This document shows, in pieces, positions 58,415 to 64,000 of a stretch of DNA of 64,000 bases. The stretch spans positions 1 through 64,000 of IMG/VR virus record IMGVR_UViG_3300043425_000676; one strand, given 5' to 3'. Below the pieces are notes generated by a model. That model searched no databases, was not told the origin of the DNA, and worked only from the letters and a program-made list of their open reading frames with translations. This DNA is from a virus. Position numbers and translations under genes: made by a program. Each line of letters opens with the position of its first letter. Position 1 is the first letter of the stretch.

Positions 58415-61400
58415 TTATTTTTGATTCAATTTTTGCGTAATTTGACGCAATCTTTCGACCAAAGCGTCCTTCATCACAAGTGCCTGACCCTTGCGCTCGT
58501 ACAGGGTTTTGTTGTTCCTGCGCCAATATGCCAGCAGTAGCAGCCTTGCCTCTTCTGGCCCGATCTTGCCGTCGATCATGGTCTTAAGTGCCTTGTCTCT
58601 CTCGGCAACAGCTTTGGCGTAGGTCGTATCGTCCTGGAAGTCCTTGCGTTTTGGATTGGCTGAAGCAGAGTAGACCAGCGATTGTTTGCGTTGCTCTCGG
58701 CGTTGCTTGAATCGCTCAAGTTCATCCTTGGTCAAGAAGTCCTTGTAGCCTGGATCCTTCGAGTCCCATTCCATCGCTTCGAGATCCTTCTCGATCAGCT
58801 TTTTGCGTTCCTCTGCGTTGGCGTTCTTGTACTTGGTCTTAGGCCCATAGGTTCCACCACTCATCCCGAGAATGTTTAGCATGGCGATCGCTGGGCCTTC
58901 TGGCACACCACGAGCCATCAGCGTTTCAACGACTTCCCGTCCAGCCAGAGGGATGAACAGTCCCGTGGTAGCCGTGGCTACCGTTGCTTTGTTGCCAACA
59001 ACATCTTCTCCAGCAATGATGTTGATGCCAGCGGCGGGGATCGGTGCGAGTTTCTTGCGGATAAAGTTGGCTGTCAGATCGAACGTACTATCCTGACCGT
59101 ACTTCTTCTTCTCTCCCCGAATGTCAATAATTTCGCCTTCCATCGTCTTTTTCTGCCCAAGTCCAACTTGAGAAAGGAATGTGACGATTTGACCAAAGCC
59201 GGACAGTGGATCGATTCGCGTCTCTCCAATCTTGAGTTTCATGAAGTCCGTCGATCGCGGATCCAGTTCGACGGTTGGCGATTCCTCATCATCGTCGTCG
59301 TACAGCAATCCTCCGAGTGCCACGGCGGTTGCTAAGAATCCGGCAACACCAAGGGCGTGTCGAGCGTATTCCATGGCGATGAGCCGCTTAACCCTGCCGG
59401 AAACCTTGGCATCCTGAAGCATGTAGAACGGCAACCCTAGATATGCGAAGCGAGACGCGAGGTATCTAGGTGCGAACAAGACGGTGCTGAGGTTTGCCGC
59501 GACCTTGTTATAACTCCCGAAGTCCCCTCTACCTGTCGATACGTTGATAAAATTGGCAATCGCCTTGGCTTCGTCCAGCGTCACCTGACCGTTTGCCCCG
59601 AGGGTATCGACGAAATAGGTAAACAGCCGGAACCGCAAGCCGTTGAGGTAGGTCGTGTAAGCCCTGGCGGACATTGCCACGGGTGTCAAAACCGCCTTGC
59701 TGAACTTGTTGATCTTTGTGCCCTTCTTGCCGATGCCGTCCCTTGCCCATCGACCCATGTAGGCTTCTTCTTGGTTCTGGATCCTGCCAGCACTAGCCGT
59801 AACCTCAAGTTTGGCTTGTACCGCAAACGAATAGAGCCGGTGCTTGCTCATCTGTTCGGCGATATTAAACTCTTCCTCTTGGCTGAAGATAGCCCGTCGC
59901 ATTTCCTTTGCAGCCTCTCTGGCAAGCATTGGGTGAGCGAACGTCCCTGGGCCGCCCTGGCGGAACACCGCCGACAAGTCCATGGATGTCATAATCGCTC
60001 TTGCCAGGAATGAAGTCTCCCGAGCCCAGTCGAAGACCCTCTCTTTGGGGCTCAACTGCGACAATCGCCATTCTGCCGCCAGGCGGAAGAACTCCTCTTT
60101 TATTTCCTCAAGTCGCCTCTTGTGCTTGGTTATCTCGTCGCTTTCGAGTGGGGCTTTCTTGGGTTTTGCTCCAAAGTAGCCGTGCGCCATGCGATCTTCG
60201 TAATCCGCAATCCTGTTTTTCAGGTTGGCGATATAAGCTACCTCTGCTCGCTCTTGAGGGCTCATCTTGGGGTTCTGTTGTGCCTTAATCGCGTCTCTCT
60301 GAGCACGCAACGATTCGAGCTCTGCTTGCTTGGCTTTGAGTTCTGCGCTCGTTACGGGCTCAGCACGACCTCTAGGGGAGAAATCTCCGGTGCGGAGTTG
60401 TTCCGTAACCCTTTCGATCTCCCGATCGGTAGCCCTGAGAGCTGCTGCAAGCCGTTGCTCCTTGGTCGCTCCCTGCCGAGGAAACATCTCGCGGTAGTCT
60501 TTGGTGACTTCCGCTAGGATTCGCTTTTGCTCAGCCAAATCCTTGTCTTTGCTTGCCAAATCGACCTGCGTCTTGGTGATCGGCTTGCCTTCAGCCATAG
60601 CCTTCCGCAAATCCCTGATGCGGTTTGCCGTTGCCCGCATTGCGGCACCAATTGATGTCTTCAGGAGTCCCTGTTCATCCTCGGTGTAAAGGTTACTATT
60701 GCGCTTCATCTCGTTGACTTGTCGCACTAACGCTCGCTCATCGTCGGACATTTCGCGACGCTCGACACCCGTTGCCTTGGGTCGAATACCGGCTTCCAAA
60801 TCCTTGATCTTCGCCATTTGGAGCAACTGACCGTTGATGTCGCGTTGCAATCGCTTGTTTGCGTCTGGAGAAAGCGGGGTAAATTGCCCATATCCGGTCA
60901 GCGCGTCCATTGTCTGCCGCTCGGTGATCTCCGGGTCGATCTCCTGGAGCGATCTCCAGACGGCATCTAGGACGACTTCAACGCGATCTTCTTGATCCGC
61001 CGTGACGATTCCGCTTTCAATAATCGCCATCTCGATCTCACGGGCGATACGGGTAAGCCCCTCAACATCCCCAGGGCTGACCATCGGAATCGGGATTTCA
61101 CCTTGCGCCTTGATCTTCTCCCATGCCGTCGCAAACGCAGCCTGAGCCTGAACAGGCAGTTCGCCACCTATCTCTTTGCGCAAATTGGCTAGCAGTTCAC
61201 CGTAGGAGAATACGCCAGCTTCGACGTATGCCATGACGACACTCTCGGCTTCCTCAGCCATTCGTTCGTCTTCGGTCTGCATCAGCGTGTCAGAGCCACC
61301 CTTGGGCTTGAAGATGCTTGAGAACTTCTTGACGAAGCTCTGTACCGCCGTGGCGGCTTTTTGCCGTGGCTCGCTCTTGGTCTTGGTCTTGGGTGCTTTC

Positions 61401-64000
61401 TTCAAGTCATCGTCGACCACTTGTCGCACACCGTCTTGCCGTTGAAGGTCGGCAATCACCTGCTCGGCTTTCGCCAAGTCGCCCTGAACCTTCGCCAGTT
61501 CCGCAGCCAACTCAGCGATTTGCCTTGTCTGCTCTGCGCTAAGTCTCTCACCGCCGTTGGCAGCCCTGCCCCGACGCAACAACGCAGCACGAGAGAAATC
61601 CGATCGCAAGGTGATTTTCCTGGCTCCAAATGCCCTTGCTTGCAGGGTTCCGATCTTTTTGTCGACCTTCTCCATTTCCTCCATGGCATCCACTATCAGG
61701 TCAACTTCCCTGAGTGCCTTGGCTGCGGCAACGCTGTCTTTTCGGTCTTTGGCTGCAAACAATCGATCTTCAGCGGCTTCGCGAGCGTTTTCCAGCCCCC
61801 GGTAGTGCATTTGCAAAACAGCTACTTCAATCTGGTCTGGGGATCTCAGTTTGTCGTCCAGTTCTTTAACGAGTCGATCGCCGAGGGTAGGATCCTGTCT
61901 GAGCCTGTGCCCAGCTTCCTCCAGCCACTCATCCATTGTCTCGGATTCTGCATCCACCAGCCCTGGCGACCCTCGAAGCAGAGCCATGTAGTTCGCCACT
62001 TCGTTTTGGATGCTCGTCACTGGATTTGCAGGACGCAAGACGGGCTCGCCCCTGGAAACAGGCTCGCCGCCCTTGCCGCCACGCTGGTCGGCTGGCAACC
62101 CTCGCTGAACCAACTTGTCGAACAGATCGCGGATTTCCTTGGGGAGAGGCGTTCCGGTGATCTCTTGCACACCGCTGTAGATTTCTCGCATCCAACGGGA
62201 GATCTTTTGGAACAGCGAATCCAGGACGCTATTCGGGGAGTCACCCTCGTACCAATACTGCTCCCACATCTTGGCGGCTTTTTCTTCCGCCTTCACATCC
62301 CACTTCGTTACCCATTTGCCATTCACAAAGCTTCCAGCACCGCTCGCCTTCTCTAACGCTTCGATTTCCTCATCGGTGATGTCGGCACGCTTTTCGGCTG
62401 GCACGCTCTTGTCGAGCAGGAACAGTCGCATCGGATGGAAGAACTCGTGGATGAACGTCGAGAAGTCAGCCTTGTTTGTGGCTCCGATCAGTGCTCGATG
62501 TGCGCTGATGAACTTCGTCCAGCCCTTGACGCTGCCGCCTTGCTGTTGGTTCTGCATCAAGATGTTCGGGTTGTTCGGGTCGAACATGCCGCGATTGCCG
62601 GTGGCGGACTTGATTTGGGTTGGGCGTAACGCCACCCACACATCCTTCCCTACGCCTCCAACACCTTTGAATCGCTCGTCTTGAACTCCGTCAAAGCCAG
62701 CCTCTTCAAGCTTCTCAATGACAGCATTATTAAATTCCACCCTGTCTTCAATGCCTAAACTTACTACTTCTCTTCGGGCAGCAGCCAGATCCTTCAAGCT
62801 AGCTGGGTTTTTGACACTCAAGTAGAACGGTCTTGTTTTACCAAGAGCTAGTGCGCCAGATTCTTCAGAAGTAAACCAAAAACCCGGAGATACACTGTAA
62901 TTTGCGTCGAATACATCAAACTCTTTATCTGTTCCGTGGTAAACAACCAGAGGTTTTCCGTCCTTGTCCACCACCTTGCTATCGCCAAACCATCGCACAA
63001 AATTCTGCCATGTCGGCTTGCCGTTTGGAGCGATCTTTTCGCCCCACTTGTCTCGAGCGTATGACACGACTGCAGGGCGATAGTCGCTCTCGTTGAACTT
63101 GTATCCTGACGGTTGATCGAAATCTTCTTGTGCCATCGCCTGCCCAGGCACCGGCGTACCATACGGAGCAAACCCGATCTCATTGCGACCGAATGCCGTG
63201 ATGTCTTCGAGCGTAATTCCAGCCTCGATCTGATCATCGGACAGCACCCTACCGAACGCCCTCTTTGCCATCGTGACAACTTGGTCGCGTGTGATGCCCG
63301 AGACTGCTGCCGCCTGCTGCACACCATCCATGCCTGCGACTTCTGCCGCTAAGCGAAGGAAACGGCTCACCTGCAACGTGCGCTCGCGTCCAATGGTCTT
63401 GACCGAGTAGGCAACGAAGTCACGTAGATTGGTGATTCCAGCGTCCTGAGCGGCGATGGAGAGGTTCAACGCCTCCGACCACATATTCTCGTTTACGTCT
63501 GGTGCGGTCTGGTAAAGCGGGGGCGGTAGATTGCGCAGGTTGTCTGAAAGCTCGGCTTGATTCTTTTCGTCATTAGCAGCTTTAGCTTCAACGTATATAG
63601 GTTCTCCTTCCTCGTTCAGAACCTTGCTAGCCTCAATCGCTACAGATTCGCCGTTTTCTTCGTACAAAACGTGCGTGTCAGATCTATAGCCAGTAACAGC
63701 ATGTTCCTCGATGTCATAAGAAACATTTTCTTGCGCAGGCTCACCTGTCATTTGCTCCTTAAACATCTCTGCTTGCATGTCATCAACAGCCTGCCTACCT
63801 GAAGCACGCTTGCGCTTTCGAATATAAATTGAAGTACCGACTGGGGCTATATTCCTAAACCAAGACGGAGAGCCCTCTGGGTTTGCCTCGATCTCTGCGA
63901 CAAGCGACTTGAGTTTCTTCTGCTTTATATCAAGCTGCTCCTGTCGCACAAACGGAAGCTTTGCAGACTCATTAGCCGACTTAACAAACGCCTGCTTTTT
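58415..64000 (-). CDS. Giant polyvalent protein, C-terminal part (cut by right edge)
   Basis: Open through base 64000, at least 1,861 residues present; an internal GTG at 63949 is not the true start, since coding continues upstream. Counting from that GTG: an ART-PolyVal-type ADP-ribosyltransferase domain (about 317-465, VYHGTDKEF at 336-344, LKPTQIKSATGNRG-type end), then a zincin peptidase domain with HEFFH (501-505) and helices that supply the third ligand, then long coiled-coil and polyvalent-associated domains (600-1450), and a hydrophobic segment near 1,530-1,560 (GVAGFLATAVALGGLLY). Such proteins ride inside the virion and act after injection. Probably the remainder of the gene cut at the left edge. 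Confidence 0.88.
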   Translation of the reverse strand, partial: KKQAFVKSANESAKLPFVRQEQLDIKQKKLKSLVAEIEANPEGSPSWFRNIAPVGTSIYIRKRKRASGRQAVDDMQAEMFKEQMTGEPAQENVSYDIEEHAVTGYRSDTHVLYEENGESVAIEASKVLNEEGEPIYVEAKAANDEKNQAELSDNLRNLPPPLYQTAPDVNENMWSEALNLSIAAQDAGITNLRDFVAYSVKTIGRERTLQVSRFLRLAAEVAGMDGVQQAAAVSGITRDQVVTMAKRAFGRVLSDDQIEAGITLEDITAFGRNEIGFAPYGTPVPGQAMAQEDFDQPSGYKFNESDYRPAVVSYARDKWGEKIAPNGKPTWQNFVRWFGDSKVVDKDGKPLVVYHGTDKEFDVFDANYSVSPGFWFTSEESGALALGKTRPFYLSVKNPASLKDLAAARREVVSLGIEDRVEFNNAVIEKLEEAGFDGVQDERFKGVGGVGKDVWVALRPTQIKSATGNRGMFDPNNPNILMQNQQQGGSVKGWTKFISAHRALIGATNKADFSTFIHEFFHPMRLFLLDKSVPAEKRADITDEEIEALEKASGAGSFVNGKWVTKWDVKAEEKAAKMWEQYWYEGDSPNSVLDSLFQKISRWMREIYSGVQEITGTPLPKEIRDLFDKLVQRGLPADQRGGKGGEPVSRGEPVLRPANPVTSIQNEVANYMALLRGSPGLVDAESETMDEWLEEAGHRLRQDPTLGDRLVKELDDKLRSPDQIEVAVLQMHYRGLENAREAAEDRLFAAKDRKDSVAAAKALREVDLIVDAMEEMEKVDKKIGTLQARAFGARKITLRSDFSRAALLRRGRAANGGERLSAEQTRQIAELAAELAKVQGDLAKAEQVIADLQRQDGVRQVVDDDLKKAPKTKTKSEPRQKAATAVQSFVKKFSSIFKPKGGSDTLMQTEDERMAEEAESVVMAYVEAGVFSYGELLANLRKEIGGELPVQAQAAFATAWEKIKAQGEIPIPMVSPGDVEGLTRIAREIEMAIIESGIVTADQEDRVEVVLDAVWRSLQEIDPEITERQTMDALTGYGQFTPLSPDANKRLQRDINGQLLQMAKIKDLEAGIRPKATGVERREMSDDERALVRQVNEMKRNSNLYTEDEQGLLKTSIGAAMRATANRIRDLRKAMAEGKPITKTQVDLASKDKDLAEQKRILAEVTKDYREMFPRQGATKEQRLAAALRATDREIERVTEQLRTGDFSPRGRAEPVTSAELKAKQAELESLRAQRDAIKAQQNPKMSPQERAEVAYIANLKNRIADYEDRMAHGYFGAKPKKAPLESDEITKHKRRLEEIKEEFFRLAAEWRLSQLSPKERVFDWARETSFLARAIMTSMDLSAVFRQGGPGTFAHPMLAREAAKEMRRAIFSQEEEFNIAEQMSKHRLYSFAVQAKLEVTASAGRIQNQEEAYMGRWARDGIGKKGTKINKFSKAVLTPVAMSARAYTTYLNGLRFRLFTYFVDTLGANGQVTLDEAKAIANFINVSTGRGDFGSYNKVAANLSTVLFAPRYLASRFAYLGLPFYMLQDAKVSGRVKRLIAMEYARHALGVAGFLATAVALGGLLYDDDDEESPTVELDPRSTDFMKLKIGETRIDPLSGFGQIVTFLSQVGLGQKKTMEGEIIDIRGEKKKYGQDSTFDLTANFIRKKLAPIPAAGINIIAGEDVVGNKATVATATTGLFIPLAGREVVETLMARGVPEGPAIAMLNILGMSGGTYGPKTKYKNANAEERKKLIEKDLEAMEWDSKDPGYKDFLTKDELERFKQRREQRKQSLVYSASANPKRKDFQDDTTYAKAVAERDKALKTMIDGKIGPEEARLLLLAYWRRNNKTLYERKGQALVMKDALVERLRQITQKLNQK

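Noticed and set aside
61361-62356. 331-codon plus-strand frame in the polyvalent gene
   Set aside because: Antisense to coding that carries recognised domains; amino-acid composition is not protein-like and no start signal exists.
1-64000. Direct circular closure of base 64000 to base 1
   Set aside because: Joined exactly, the two open frames differ and a TAA arises at the seam, so the window must lack some bases; circularity remains a hypothesis.
1-64000. CRISPR array
   Set aside because: No short direct repeats with regular spacers were seen; the repeats found are leader hairpins and promoters.

Overview
The window reads as most of the genome of a short-tailed (podovirus-like) tailed phage. 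Almost all of it is coding, genes are packed head to tail with 1-14 base overlaps, and a complete virion module is present. The host is probably a planctomycete: the secreted protein at 32559-33065 has a C-terminal motif, and the cysteine-rich protein at 6110-7333 an N-terminal motif, that I associate with Pirellula/Rhodopirellula-type genomes. This assignment is from memory, not a search.

Layout. (1) 28.7 kb down to base 1, minus strand: the late module in the order large terminase, a 57-residue protein, portal, a small protein, scaffold, major capsid protein, a beta-sandwich structural protein, a subtilisin-like protease, a group of membrane or secreted proteins (possible lysis genes), fibre and LamG-type proteins, neck/adaptor, nozzle-like protein, repeat-rich fibre, a coiled-coil protein, cysteine-rich proteins, a glycosyltransferase, a disordered internal protein, and the start of a very large polyvalent protein that runs off the left edge. 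(2) 28.8-30.6 kb: control region with a consensus promoter followed at once by a strong intrinsic terminator ahead of the terminase, a small zinc-ribbon protein, a small serine recombinase on the plus strand and about 0.5 kb of hairpin-rich non-coding DNA. (3) 41.8 down to 30.6 kb, minus strand: early/accessory genes including two DNA methyltransferases, a MazG-like protein, a putative di-iron fatty-acid hydroxylase and a cluster of odd tRNA-like elements. (4) 42.1-51.0 kb, plus strand: a run of small genes behind one divergent promoter, including a RadC/JAB protein, a GNAT acetyltransferase, a GYF_2-DUF4282 membrane protein and an HNH protein. Its leaders are repeated hairpins and it resembles a plasmid leading (anti-defence) region. 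(5) 58.3 down to 51.1 kb, minus strand: recombination and replication (PD-(D/E)XK exonuclease, ERF annealing protein, SF2 helicase, TOPRIM primase-like protein, SSB-tailed protein, HNH proteins). (6) 64.0 down to 58.4 kb, minus strand: the C-terminal 1,861 residues of a giant polyvalent protein with ADP-ribosyltransferase and zincin domains, open at the right edge.

Both edges cut open minus-strand genes of the same type. The simplest map is a circular or circularly permuted genome slightly longer than 64 kb, with one giant internal virion gene across the break, so that leftward late transcription would continue from the terminase through the edge into the recombination genes. No DNA polymerase, repressor, canonical endolysin or recognised small terminase was found. 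Candidate promoters sharing a spacer element GGGGCAATG precede most leftward early operons, and intrinsic terminators follow the major capsid gene and the beta-sandwich structural gene. The strip 37618-37875 holds one of these promoters and no gene I can support; 32135-32282 holds nothing I recognise.
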